DNA of 13,833 nucleotides from JAHEDH01 sp965364515 (lineage in GTDB: Bacteria; Actinomycetota; Acidimicrobiia; Spongiisociales; ZC4RG35), in contig CBDTXZ010000072.1 of assembly GCA_965364515.1 (NCBI GenBank), forward strand, positions 1 through 13,833, in the 5' to 3' direction. The position numbers and the translations under genes are program-made. The notes below the pieces were generated by a model. The model searched no databases. It worked only from the letters and a program-made list of their open reading frames with translations, and had not been told where the DNA came from. Positions 1 to 5,629 of this stretch are shown one piece after another. The first letter of the stretch is position 1; each line of letters begins with the position of its first letter.

Positions 1-61
1 TCAGGGGATAGAGCACCGGCCTCCGGAGCCGGGTGCGCAGGTTCGAATCCTGCCGGGGGTG
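1..61 (+). tRNA. tRNA-Arg (anticodon CCG), 5' end cut by the window
   Basis: Three arms can be folded. The window opens inside the D arm, whose 3' stem strand GAGC is at 11-14. The anticodon stem CCGGC/GCCGG (16-20 and 28-32) closes the loop CTCCGGA (21-27), giving anticodon CCG at 23-25, which reads the Arg codon CGG. The T stem GCAGG/CCTGC (37-41 and 49-53) closes the loop TTCGAAT. The acceptor 3' strand CGGGGGT is at 54-60 and the discriminator G at 61. The next bases are CCG, so CCA is not encoded and must be added after transcription. The 5' acceptor strand and part of the D arm lie outside the window. Confidence 0.95.
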
Positions 62-312
62 CCGGCTCGCTTCGCTCGCGGCTCTCAGCTGTCGGCCTTC
101 GGCTGTCAGCCTTCATCCTGCGGTTTTCCCGATATGTGGAAGGCCGAGCCCCTACCTCCCACCTACGGGGCTGCGCTGTCCTGCGAATACCCCACCGACG
201 ATCGAGGGCTGGATTGCGGATAGCCGATGGCGGAAAGCGGACAGCACCCTTCATCAGACCCGGGCAAACGCTCCACGGCCCGCGAGGTCGCGAAAAGCGG
301 TATCGTCGTCGG
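62..312. other. Non-coding region between tRNA-Arg and ku, with short degenerate direct repeats
   Basis: No convincing gene is seen here; open frames across it are extensions or shadows of ku. Just after the tRNA, GCTCGC recurs at 65-70 and 74-79. The 13-mer GCTGTCGGCCTTC at 88-100 is followed by the near-copy GCTGTCAGCCTTC at 102-114, a period of 14. A second simple GC-rich patch with GCGG/GCCG words lies at about 214-240. No hairpin with a T-run that would end tRNA transcription was found, and no direct repeat of the tRNA 3' end that would mark an integration site. Confidence 0.5.
301..306 (+). promoter_or_regulatory. Candidate -10 box (TATCGT) for leaderless ku mRNA
   Basis: TATCGT fits the actinobacterial TAnnnT -10 pattern and ends 6 nt before the ATG at 313, so transcription would start at or next to the start codon. 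No Shine-Dalgarno sequence precedes this ATG. The same arrangement recurs at 1146, 1922, 3549 (minus strand), 8566 and 13252. Confidence 0.45.
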
Positions 313-1092
313 ATGCGATCGATTTGGAACGGGGCGATCTCCTTCGGGCTGGTGACGATCCCGGTGTCGATGTATTCGGCGACGGAGAACAAGACACCGA
401 AGTTCAAACAGCTCCGCGACAAGGACCACTCCCCCATCCGCTACAAGCGGGTCGCCGAGGCCGACGGCGAGGAAGTCGAATACTCGGACATCGTGCGTGG
501 ATACGAGGTGGACAAGGGCAAGTACGTCGTGTTCACCGACGAGGAACTCGAGTCGGCGACACCGACGGGCGGCGCCAAGGTCGTCGACGTGGTCCAGTTC
601 GTCGACGAGTCCGAGATCGACCCCATGTACTACCGATCCTCGTATTACCTGGCGCCGGACACCACAGGGGTGAAGGCTTACAAGCTCTTCGCCGAGGCCC
701 TGAAGGAGTCGAACCGAGTGGCACTGGCGAAGGTCGCAATCCGCGAGAAGCAGCACATGGCAGTGGTGAGGGTCACCGATCAGGACGTGATCGTGATGGA
801 GACCATGCACTGGCCGGACGAAGTGCGGACCGCCGAGTTCGAAACCCTCGACACCGACGTGGAGGTTCGCAAGGAGGAGAAGGCGATGGCCGCCTCCATC
901 ATCGACAACCTCACCCGTGAGTTCGATCCTTCCGAATGGGTCGACACCACCCGAGAAGCCGTTGAGGAGCTGGCTGCGAAGAAGATCGCCGGCGAGGAGA
1001 TCGTCGCCACCGACACACCGGAACCGACCAAGGTGGTCGATCTGCTCGAAGCTCTCAAGGCAAGCGTCGAAGCCACCAAGAAGGCGAGCTGA
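313..1092 (+). CDS. ku: Ku, DNA-end-binding protein of non-homologous end joining
   Basis: The 259-residue product opens with MRSIWNGAISFGLVTIPV, the characteristic N terminus of bacterial Ku, and continues with IRYKRV, the conserved YYRSSYYLAPD region (about 111-121) and MHWPDEVR. It ends with a short tail carrying VVDLLEALKASVEATKKAS, the conserved extreme C-terminal patch that in other bacteria contributes to LigD recruitment. The family forms homodimeric rings on double-strand breaks and recruits ligase LigD. The start at 313 was chosen because homology begins exactly there; the frame stays open upstream to 136, but that extension looks unlike Ku. At 259 residues with no long lysine-rich tail it is on the compact side of the family. 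No ligD is in this window. There is no Shine-Dalgarno sequence, but TATCGT 6 nt upstream suggests a leaderless message. Confidence 0.96.
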   Translation: MRSIWNGAISFGLVTIPVSMYSATENKTPKFKQLRDKDHSPIRYKRVAEADGEEVEYSDIVRGYEVDKGKYVVFTDEELESATPTGGAKVVDVVQFVDESEIDPMYYRSSYYLAPDTTGVKAYKLFAEALKESNRVALAKVAIREKQHMAVVRVTDQDVIVMETMHWPDEVRTAEFETLDTDVEVRKEEKAMAASIIDNLTREFDPSEWVDTTREAVEELAAKKIAGEEIVATDTPEPTKVVDLLEALKASVEATKKAS

Positions 1093-1145
1093 GGCCCACT
1101 CGTCGAGTTTGGCCGTCCACGTGCCGTTCAATCTCGGCGAGAACC

Positions 1146-1151
1146 TAGGCT
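1146..1151 (+). promoter_or_regulatory. Candidate -10 box (TAGGCT) for leaderless bpa mRNA
   Basis: TAGGCT ends 7 nt before the ATG at 1159. An AAGGA stretch sits between box and start but ends only 1 nt from the ATG, too close to be a normal ribosome binding site. A leaderless message is therefore the simpler reading. Confidence 0.45.
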
Positions 1152-1158
1152 CAAGGAC

Positions 1159-1647
1159 ATGGCAGACGACACCGAGACGGACGGAACCGAATCACCGCGC
1201 CCGATGACACCCGAGGTCATCGAAGACGAGTCCGAGGCCGCCCAGCCGATCACAGAGCCAACCAAGCTCATCCGGATCGCGTCGATGACGCGAGCGATGC
1301 TCGAAGAGGTTCGCCAGGCTCCGCTCGACGAGGAGGGCCGTCGGAGGCTCGGCGAGATCCACCAGCAATCGCTAGAAGAACTCAGGGGTGTGCTTTCGCC
1401 CGAGCTCGCCGCCGAATTCGAGGAGATCTTCCCGCCGTTCGACGCCGACTACACGCCGTCGGAGTCGGTGATCAGGATCGCCCAGGCTCAGCTGATCGGA
1501 TGGCTCGAAGGCCTCTTCCACGGCATTCAGGCCACGTTGTTCAGCCAGCAGATGGCTGCCAGGGCCCAACTCGCCGAGATGCAGCAGCAACAGCCGAGGA
1601 TCGCACCGGGCCGTGAGCCCGACCCGGCGACCGGACTCTATCTCTGA
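1159..1647 (+). CDS. bpa: Bacterial proteasome activator Bpa/PafE
   Basis: The 162-residue protein matches the Bpa (PafE, formerly DUF2587) family, which docks on the actinobacterial 20S proteasome without ATP and feeds it unfolded or Pup-independent substrates. Residues 1-34 are an acidic, probably disordered N terminus. The helical core follows, with MLEEVRQAPLDEEGRRRL (47-64) and the highly conserved block RIAQAQLIGWLEGLFHGIQ (106-124), then QQMAARAQL. The last residues GLYL form the hydrophobic-Tyr-X (HbYX-like) motif that inserts into proteasome alpha-ring pockets; the mycobacterial protein ends GQYL. The activator tail is therefore intact. The gene is 66 bp downstream of ku on the same strand but has its own candidate promoter. 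It implies that the host encodes a 20S proteasome, although prcBA, mpa and pup are not in this window. Confidence 0.93.
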   Translation: MADDTETDGTESPRPMTPEVIEDESEAAQPITEPTKLIRIASMTRAMLEEVRQAPLDEEGRRRLGEIHQQSLEELRGVLSPELAAEFEEIFPPFDADYTPSESVIRIAQAQLIGWLEGLFHGIQATLFSQQMAARAQLAEMQQQQPRIAPGREPDPATGLYL

Positions 1648-1657
1648 CCTCCCGGAG

Positions 1658-1882
1658 TCAGCGCTCGACCCACGGGCAGTGCCGACACCCTGAGTCACAA
1701 CAGGAGCCCCGCTCCCACAACCCTGCTGCCGTCATCACCCAGAGCCCGGTCACCGGGTCGGGATACAACGGCTCACCCGCACTCATCGCTCGCCGATGGT
1801 GGAGCAGGATCAGGTCGTAGTGCGGATCATCCGGGTCGAGGCGGCTCGGGGCCGGATCGACCAGCGGGTCGGGTAGGCGCAT
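1658..1882 (-). CDS. Small four-cysteine protein, DUF5522-like
   Basis: From the ATG at 1882 the product has 74 residues. The N-terminal half is proline- and aspartate-rich (LPDPLVDPAPSRLDPDDP), followed by HYDLILLHHRRAM. The conserved C-terminal part reads YPDPVTGLWVMTAAGLWERG and then a cysteine cluster, C61-C62-x3-C66-x2-C69, as GSCCDSGCRHCPW. This layout matches my recollection of the short DUF5522 proteins, which have no established function; the cysteines suggest metal or Fe-S binding, which is inference. The gene is convergent with bpa (10 bp apart) and divergent from the membrane-protein gene at 1935. An in-frame upstream ATG at 1936 would add 18 residues, but it would overlap the first base pairs of the opposite gene, so the shorter start is preferred. 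No clear ribosome binding site precedes either start. Confidence 0.78.
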   Translation of the reverse strand: MRLPDPLVDPAPSRLDPDDPHYDLILLHHRRAMSAGEPLYPDPVTGLWVMTAAGLWERGSCCDSGCRHCPWVER

Positions 1883-1921
1883 GGATGGATTCTCGCAGTT
1901 CTGGTTGCCACCGGGATCACA

Positions 1922-1927
1922 TAGCCT
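1922..1927 (+). promoter_or_regulatory. Candidate -10 box (TAGCCT) for a leaderless membrane-protein mRNA
   Basis: TAGCCT ends 7 nt before the ATG at 1935, and no Shine-Dalgarno sequence lies between them. The same hexamer precedes the queF-like gene at 13252. Confidence 0.45.
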
Positions 1928-1934
1928 CACGCTC

Positions 1935-2777
1935 ATGGATCTCTACCGGTACACGCATCTTGGGCGAACGTTCGATCTCCGAACTCGCACACACCTGGCG
2001 ATCGCCCTCATCGGCATCGGGTCGGGAGCGTTTGCGCTCGCCATCGGCAACGACCTTCTTGGAGGCGTGCGGGCCGGCATCGCCGCCGGACTCGCCTGGG
2101 CTCTGGCACGCGAACTGCACCCGGACAACAACCCTTCGGCCCTCCTCGCCGGCGTGATCGGTGGCGTGTTCCAAGCGACCGTTGGAGGTGTCGCTCTCGG
2201 AGTGTGCTATCTGATGATTGTTTCTCTGCGGGTCATCGTGAGAACCCTCGGCGCAGCACCGAAGGCCTCGGATTTGGCGCTGCACCTTCCGGTGGTGCTG
2301 TTCGTCTCCGACACCATCCCCGGCTTTCTGGCTGCGCTGGGACTGAGCATCGCCATGTTCCTCTCGCCTTCCCTCCCGAGGCCTGCACCACGATCGCACC
2401 GAGCATGGGGGGTCGCTTTCACCGCGGTGGCCCTCGCCGGGTTGGCGATCAACACGGCATCCGAGGCCGGCCAGGCAACTGCTGGGGGCTGGGTGCTCTT
2501 CGCCGTCGCCATGGTCGCGTCGATCCGGCTCTTCCCTACGACCCGGCCCGAGTCGTTGGGAGACATCGACCGCAAGCCGCTGGACGGGTCCAGACTGAAA
2601 CTCGGAAGGATCGAGTTGGTTGCGCTACTCGCCGTGATCGCCGTCACGACCGCCGGCGCGGGAGTGATGTCGACAGCGCCGGCCCTGGCTGCAGTCATCG
2701 GGACCGGTCTCTTCGCGTCAAAGCGGACGTCGCATTCTGACGTGGGGCCCGATCCCCTCAACGACGTACTCGTCTGA
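1935..2777 (+). CDS. Multi-pass membrane protein of unknown function
   Basis: The 280-residue product is dominated by hydrophobic segments. Likely membrane spans are near 21-39, 43-58, 69-100 (probably two), 112-143 (one or two), 158-175, 183-199, 226-243 and 246-261. The charged motif ARELHPDNNPSA (58-69) follows the second span and may be a functional loop. A polar stretch at about 201-225 precedes the last two spans. I recognise no transporter or enzyme signature. The start at 1935 gives a basic N terminus (RYTHLGRTFDLRTRTH) ahead of the first span and follows a TAGCCT box by 7 nt; the in-frame ATG at 1881 would add 18 unremarkable residues. The polar C terminus (SDVGPDPLNDVLV) is encoded by DNA that also encodes the last residues of the opposite OsmC-GNAT gene. 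Confidence 0.75.
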   Translation: MDLYRYTHLGRTFDLRTRTHLAIALIGIGSGAFALAIGNDLLGGVRAGIAAGLAWALARELHPDNNPSALLAGVIGGVFQATVGGVALGVCYLMIVSLRVIVRTLGAAPKASDLALHLPVVLFVSDTIPGFLAALGLSIAMFLSPSLPRPAPRSHRAWGVAFTAVALAGLAINTASEAGQATAGGWVLFAVAMVASIRLFPTTRPESLGDIDRKPLDGSRLKLGRIELVALLAVIAVTTAGAGVMSTAPALAAVIGTGLFASKRTSHSDVGPDPLNDVLV

Positions 2778-3536
2778 GACGATCTCGAATCCGAGTCTCG
2801 TGTAGAAGCCGGATGCCGCGGTCCGGGCATCAGCCCATACCGAGGATCCGCCCTCTGCACGAACGCGATCGCAGAGGGCGTCGACGAGCATCGCTCCGAG
2901 CCCGCTTCCCCGGATGCTCTCGCTTGTCGCCATCGCCCGAAGACGGTGCTCGCTGTCACCGTCAGGTGATCGCTGCCTGAAAAGCCCCACGGTGCCTTCG
3001 ACGGTTCCGTCATGCACCACTCCGAACCACGTGGCTTCCTGGTCGCCGGGAACGACGACCGCCGCCCTCGGCTTGCCTGTCCGGAGCACGGCGTGGCGAA
3101 CGTCGATCGTCGAAGGCTCGTCGACTTCCGCGACGACGTACAGCTTCTCCTCGAGTGAGGTCGCCGCATCGAGCATGACGGACACCGAGCACGTTCGCGA
3201 AGTGAGCGCAACCGCGTGTTCGAGGCGGTCGATCGGCGCGTCCGACCGGACGTGATATCGGAGCGCGACATCGGTCCACACCCGGGGGACGACATTCGAT
3301 CTCTCAGCGTCGACTGCAACCGCCAGGTCAGCGATCTCCAGCCTCATCTTGTCGAGGATCGACTCGATCGTTGCGGCAGCGCACGTCGAGAGCGAGGCCA
3401 ACAGCAGTTCCATCGGAGCGGGCCCTGGATCTGTCGGTCCGGTGGCTCCGGCGGTGACCTTCATTGCGTGACCCGATCTGGTCGTGACGTCGAAGGTGGA
3501 TGAGCCCGCGGCCCGGGCAGTGACGATACGGTCCAT
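2718..3536 (-). CDS. Fusion protein: OsmC/YhfA-like thiol peroxidase domain plus GNAT acetyltransferase domain
   Basis: The 272-residue product has two recognisable domains. Residues 1-136 are OsmC-like: PMELLLASLSTCAAATIESI (41-60) carries the first conserved cysteine (C52), and SRTCSVSVML carries the second (C116). This Cys pair is the redox centre of OsmC/Ohr peroxidases. Residues 139-272 are GNAT-like: RGSGLGAMLVDALCDR (209-224) is the acetyl-CoA-binding R/Q-x-x-G-x-G/A loop, ASGFYTRLGFEIV (241-253) is the following conserved helix-strand, and the GIGPHVRMRRPL ending resembles ElaA-type acetyltransferases. The start at 3536 was chosen because OsmC homology begins there; a GGAG lies 3 nt upstream and a TAGCGT box 7 nt upstream. 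The frame is open to 3740 but the extension is not OsmC-like. Its 3' end overlaps the convergent membrane-protein gene by 60 bp. The substrate of each half is unknown. Confidence 0.88.
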   Translation of the reverse strand: MDRIVTARAAGSSTFDVTTRSGHAMKVTAGATGPTDPGPAPMELLLASLSTCAAATIESILDKMRLEIADLAVAVDAERSNVVPRVWTDVALRYHVRSDAPIDRLEHAVALTSRTCSVSVMLDAATSLEEKLYVVAEVDEPSTIDVRHAVLRTGKPRAAVVVPGDQEATWFGVVHDGTVEGTVGLFRQRSPDGDSEHRLRAMATSESIRGSGLGAMLVDALCDRVRAEGGSSVWADARTAASGFYTRLGFEIVSDEYVVEGIGPHVRMRRPL

Positions 3537-3543
3537 CGGCTCC

Positions 3544-3549
3544 ACGCTA
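3544..3549 (-). promoter_or_regulatory. Candidate -10 box (TAGCGT, minus strand) for OsmC-GNAT
   Basis: Read on the minus strand, TAGCGT ends 7 nt before the ATG at 3536. Here a GGAG also lies in the 7-nt gap, so either a leaderless start or a very short leader is possible. Confidence 0.4.
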
Positions 3550-3684
3550 GGGCAGTCCCTTCCAACCGACACCGACATTCGTTTTCGCGTCTTCGCAGTT
3601 GACTCCGTAGCGGGTGTAGGTTTCGATGTGATGGTGGTTGGCGTCTCGACCGATCGGTCGAACGTCACCGCAGACGGCGTTTCG

Positions 3685-3691
3685 AAAGGGG
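3685..3691 (+). promoter_or_regulatory. Strong ribosome binding site for a 22-codon ORF
   Basis: AAAGGGG lies 4 nt before the ATG at 3696. It is one of the better Shine-Dalgarno matches in the window, and the only long-enough ORF it can serve is the short one ending at 3764. Confidence 0.5.
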
Positions 3692-3695
3692 AATC

Positions 3696-3764
3696 ATGGT
3701 GACGGTGAATCCGGGCGGCCCCGCGAGAGCACACGGGCACCCAAAGGCCGGGCAGGAACCATGA
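3696..3764 (+). CDS. Candidate 22-residue small ORF, translationally coupled to the next gene
   Basis: The ORF reads MVTVNPGGPARAHGHPKAGQ and then EP before TGA. It is preceded by AAAGGGG, and its stop codon overlaps the next start as ATGA at 3761-3764, the classic coupling arrangement. About 16 of its 22 codons end in G or C. The competing frame over the same bases, which would extend the downstream gene N-terminally, has a much weaker G/C bias at third positions, so the small frame looks the more coding-like. The peptide is rich in Gly, Pro, Ala and His and resembles nothing I know. It could be a coupling or attenuation leader, or a real small protein. Confidence 0.45.
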   Translation: MVTVNPGGPARAHGHPKAGQEP

Positions 3765-4060
3765 CCCCGGAAGCCACTTCGTCCGAGAGGGGCGCGACGG
3801 CTTCGCAACATCACGTGGTGGGTCCGGTTCACGTCCTCGAGCTTCACGGCGACACCGCGGATACCATTGCCGCAGCGCTCGAGAACGAGCGCTCCCACTG
3901 TTCGGCTGCCCGCGTCATCATCGACATCGCCGGGTTCGACGGATCCATGAGCGTCGTCCTCGAGGGTGCAGACAGGAGCGGCTGGGATCACGACATCATG
4001 GTGAGGACCGCCGACCAACGCCACCTGACGCTCGACGAGGTCCGGGCAGGCGTGGACTGA
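3761..4060 (+). CDS. Hypothetical 99-residue protein
   Basis: The product starts MTPEATSSERGATASQHHVV. It has a valine/leucine strand (GPVHVLELHGD), a helix (TADTIAAALENERSH), a second strand (SAARVIIDIAGFDG), and a third segment (DHDIMVRTADQRHLTLDEVRAG). The alternating strand-helix-strand pattern suggests a small alpha/beta domain. I do not recognise the family, and there is one cysteine and no obvious catalytic motif. The start at 3761 has AGGA 4 nt upstream and overlaps the stop of the 22-codon ORF; the same frame is open back to 3638, so a longer form cannot be excluded. The stop is 32 bp from the stop of the convergent gene at 4093. Confidence 0.6.
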   Translation: MTPEATSSERGATASQHHVVGPVHVLELHGDTADTIAAALENERSHCSAARVIIDIAGFDGSMSVVLEGADRSGWDHDIMVRTADQRHLTLDEVRAGVD

Positions 4061-4092
4061 TTGGAGATCAGCCTCTCCGCCCGATCACCTGG

Positions 4093-4425
4093 TCAATCCT
4101 CCGACCGACCGTCGTCCGGGCCCATCTTGGGAGTCTTCGATGGCGGCGAAGACGCCACTTCGTCTTCCGCGGCTCCTTCGCTCGCAGGCTGTTCAGCCTC
4201 CCATTTCTGACGCGCCGCAGCGACGCCCTGATCGATGGCGTCACCGAGTTGCTGCGCAGCCTTCTTGGCGGATTCGAGCGCGCTCAATCGGGCATCCCGG
4301 CTGGCCTGCCAGGCTTCCCGTAAGGCGTTTCCGACGCCTTCCAACGCCTCTTCGGCATCGTTCGTCCAATCACGGCGTTGGGTAGAGCCTTCACCGTCGC
4401 GACCGCTTCCAGCTTGATCGGTCAT
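4093..4425 (-). CDS. Small charged helical protein, function unknown
   Basis: The 110-residue product has a polar N terminus (about 1-22), one long amphipathic helix region (about 23-82, with ALEGVGNALREAWQASRDAR and SAKKAAQQLGDAIDQG), and an acidic Pro/Ser-rich tail (about 83-110). It has no cysteine, no signal peptide and no membrane span. Small soluble helical proteins of this kind are common in actinobacteria and uncharacterised. The start is secure: AAGGAGG, a full anti-Shine-Dalgarno match, lies at 4430-4436 on the minus strand, 4 nt from the ATG. It is divergent from the gene at 4618. High translation is likely from the ribosome binding site alone. Confidence 0.72.
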   Translation of the reverse strand: MTDQAGSGRDGEGSTQRRDWTNDAEEALEGVGNALREAWQASRDARLSALESAKKAAQQLGDAIDQGVAAARQKWEAEQPASEGAAEDEVASSPPSKTPKMGPDDGRSED

Positions 4426-4617
4426 TCGACCTCCTTCCTGGCCTCAGCATGAGACAGGTTCAACGCGACGCCAAGGGGCGAACGTCCCCGACCATACGAG
4501 TGGAAACACAAGAACACACCGCCGTCGAGTTGAGCGATACAGCCGCGCTCCCTCGGGACGTGTGGCACTTGCCGTGAACTGCCGTCGGGTGGACGATCGA
4601 ACACGAAAGGAGGCACT
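4426..4617. promoter_or_regulatory. 192-bp divergent intergenic region with strong ribosome binding sites at both ends
   Basis: Both flanking genes have near-perfect Shine-Dalgarno sequences: AAGGAGG for the minus-strand gene and AAAGGAGG at 4606-4613 for the plus-strand gene. Both should therefore have leaders, unlike many other genes here. On the minus strand a TTGGCG followed after 17 nt by CATGCT is a weak promoter candidate close to the 4425 start. No confident plus-strand promoter or long inverted repeat was seen. Confidence 0.35.
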
Positions 4618-5259
4618 GTGATCACTGCCCTGGAGCGCAACACCCTGCTGATCGACGAGTATCTGCCCGACTTCGACGAGACGAGGCGGGAGCATCTCGT
4701 TGTCGACGGCTCGACCGAGGCGGTCTACGAAGTGATGCGGAATCTCGACTTCTTGACCGTCCACTCGCCCATCACCGACCTGGCGTTGTTCGTGCGGTCG
4801 CTCCCCGATCGACTCGCCAGGCTGAGAAGGCGGAACGAGCCGCCGGGACCGCCCGTACCAACGCTCAAACTCGCTGCGATGTTCGATCGCCCAGGTTTCG
4901 AGCACGAGGAGACCCTCGAAGGATGGGTTGGACTCGCCGAGGAGCGCGGCCGCGAGATCGTCTTCGGCGCCATCGGCAAGCCATGGCTGGCCGAGATCGA
5001 ATGGAAGACGGTTGCGCAAGAGGACTTCGCCGGCTTCGACGAGCCCGGCTGGGCGAAGATCGCCGCCTCGCTCTCGGTGCGTGACTACGGATCGAAGCGA
5101 TCGATCATCACGTACGAGGCGAGAACGAGAATGACCGACGAAGAGAGCCGGGCCCGATTCCATCGGTACTGGACTCTCGTCGCTCCATTCGTGGGGACGA
5201 TCATGCGAGCGTTGCTCCGAACCGTCGCCGATGCCATGCCGAGTGGCGAGACCGCTTGA
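4618..5259 (+). CDS. SRPBCC/START-like protein, function unknown
   Basis: The 213-residue product begins ITALERNTLLIDEYLPDFDE and then has a pattern typical of SRPBCC-fold proteins: a strand plus helix (EHLVVDGSTEAVYEVMRNLD), then polar strands, a central GREIVFGAIGKPWLAEIEWK, a long strand pair (AKIAASLSVRDYGSKRSIIT and YEARTRMTDEESRARF), and a long C-terminal helix (RYWTLVAPFVGTIMRALLRT). The fold binds hydrophobic ligands in other families; no ligand can be named here. The start is GTG at 4618, supported by AAAGGAGG 4 nt upstream. It converges with the regulator gene, whose stop is 22 bp away. Confidence 0.72.
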   Translation: MITALERNTLLIDEYLPDFDETRREHLVVDGSTEAVYEVMRNLDFLTVHSPITDLALFVRSLPDRLARLRRRNEPPGPPVPTLKLAAMFDRPGFEHEETLEGWVGLAEERGREIVFGAIGKPWLAEIEWKTVAQEDFAGFDEPGWAKIAASLSVRDYGSKRSIITYEARTRMTDEESRARFHRYWTLVAPFVGTIMRALLRTVADAMPSGETA

Positions 5260-5281
5260 GCTGCTGACAACCCGGTCGTCT

Positions 5282-5608
5282 TCAGCCAGAAGCCGGTTCC
5301 GCCGGGGCCATGGACTGCGCCATGGCGTCGAGCAGCTCTCCGACCGTGTGTCCCGCTTCGACCCGATGGCGCATCGAACCAGCTCGCTCGATGGTGTAGT
5401 GGTTCCGACGCCCTTCGCGACGCTTCGTGACGAAACCCGCAGCCTCGAGGTCGTTGACGATTCCCTGGACGGCTCGCTCGGTGATCCCGACTTCGTTTGC
5501 GAGATCACGCAGACGAAGACTGGAGTCACGCGCGAGACAGATCAGGACGTGGCTGTGATTCGTGAGAAACGTCCACCCGTCCTCGGTCGAGTTGTCACGA
5601 GAAGTCAC
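5282..5608 (-). CDS. Winged helix-turn-helix transcriptional regulator (MarR/ArsR-like)
   Basis: The 108-residue protein contains one winged-helix domain. GWTFLTNHSHVLICLARD (11-28) forms the first helix, LRLRDLANEVGITERAVQGI (31-50) the helix-turn-helix with recognition helix around 42-52, and AAGFVTKRREGRRNHYTIE (56-74) the wing. A short C-terminal helix (HTVGELLDAMAQSM) may dimerise. No ligand-binding domain or metal-binding cysteines are present. Translation appears to start at GTG 5608, with only a weak purine stretch upstream, so the start is uncertain by a few codons. It lies 21 bp downstream of the isocitrate dehydrogenase stop on the same strand, so the two are probably co-transcribed, making it a candidate regulator of that operon's palindromic promoter at 7185-7206. 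Confidence 0.85.
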   Translation of the reverse strand: MTSRDNSTEDGWTFLTNHSHVLICLARDSSLRLRDLANEVGITERAVQGIVNDLEAAGFVTKRREGRRNHYTIERAGSMRHRVEAGHTVGELLDAMAQSMAPAEPASG

Positions 5609-5629
5609 CTGTGGGCCCCGTTCGGTTGC

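Noticed and set aside
1..312. tRNA-Arg as an integration site for a mobile element
   Set aside because: No integrase, phage gene or second copy of the tRNA 3' end was found in the window.
163..1131. A 322-codon minus-strand frame opposite ku
   Set aside because: It is the shadow of ku, rich in His, Asp and Arg, with no domain.
1600..1770. Similar DP-x-TGL motifs in Bpa (DPATGLYL) and the DUF5522-like protein (DPVTGLWV)
   Set aside because: The genes are on opposite strands, the surrounding sequences are unrelated, and each motif is conserved for its own family reasons. Probably coincidence.
4057..4071. Short hairpin CTGAT/ATCAG at the end of the 99-residue gene
   Set aside because: Only a 5-bp stem with no T-run, within chance expectation, so not called as a terminator.
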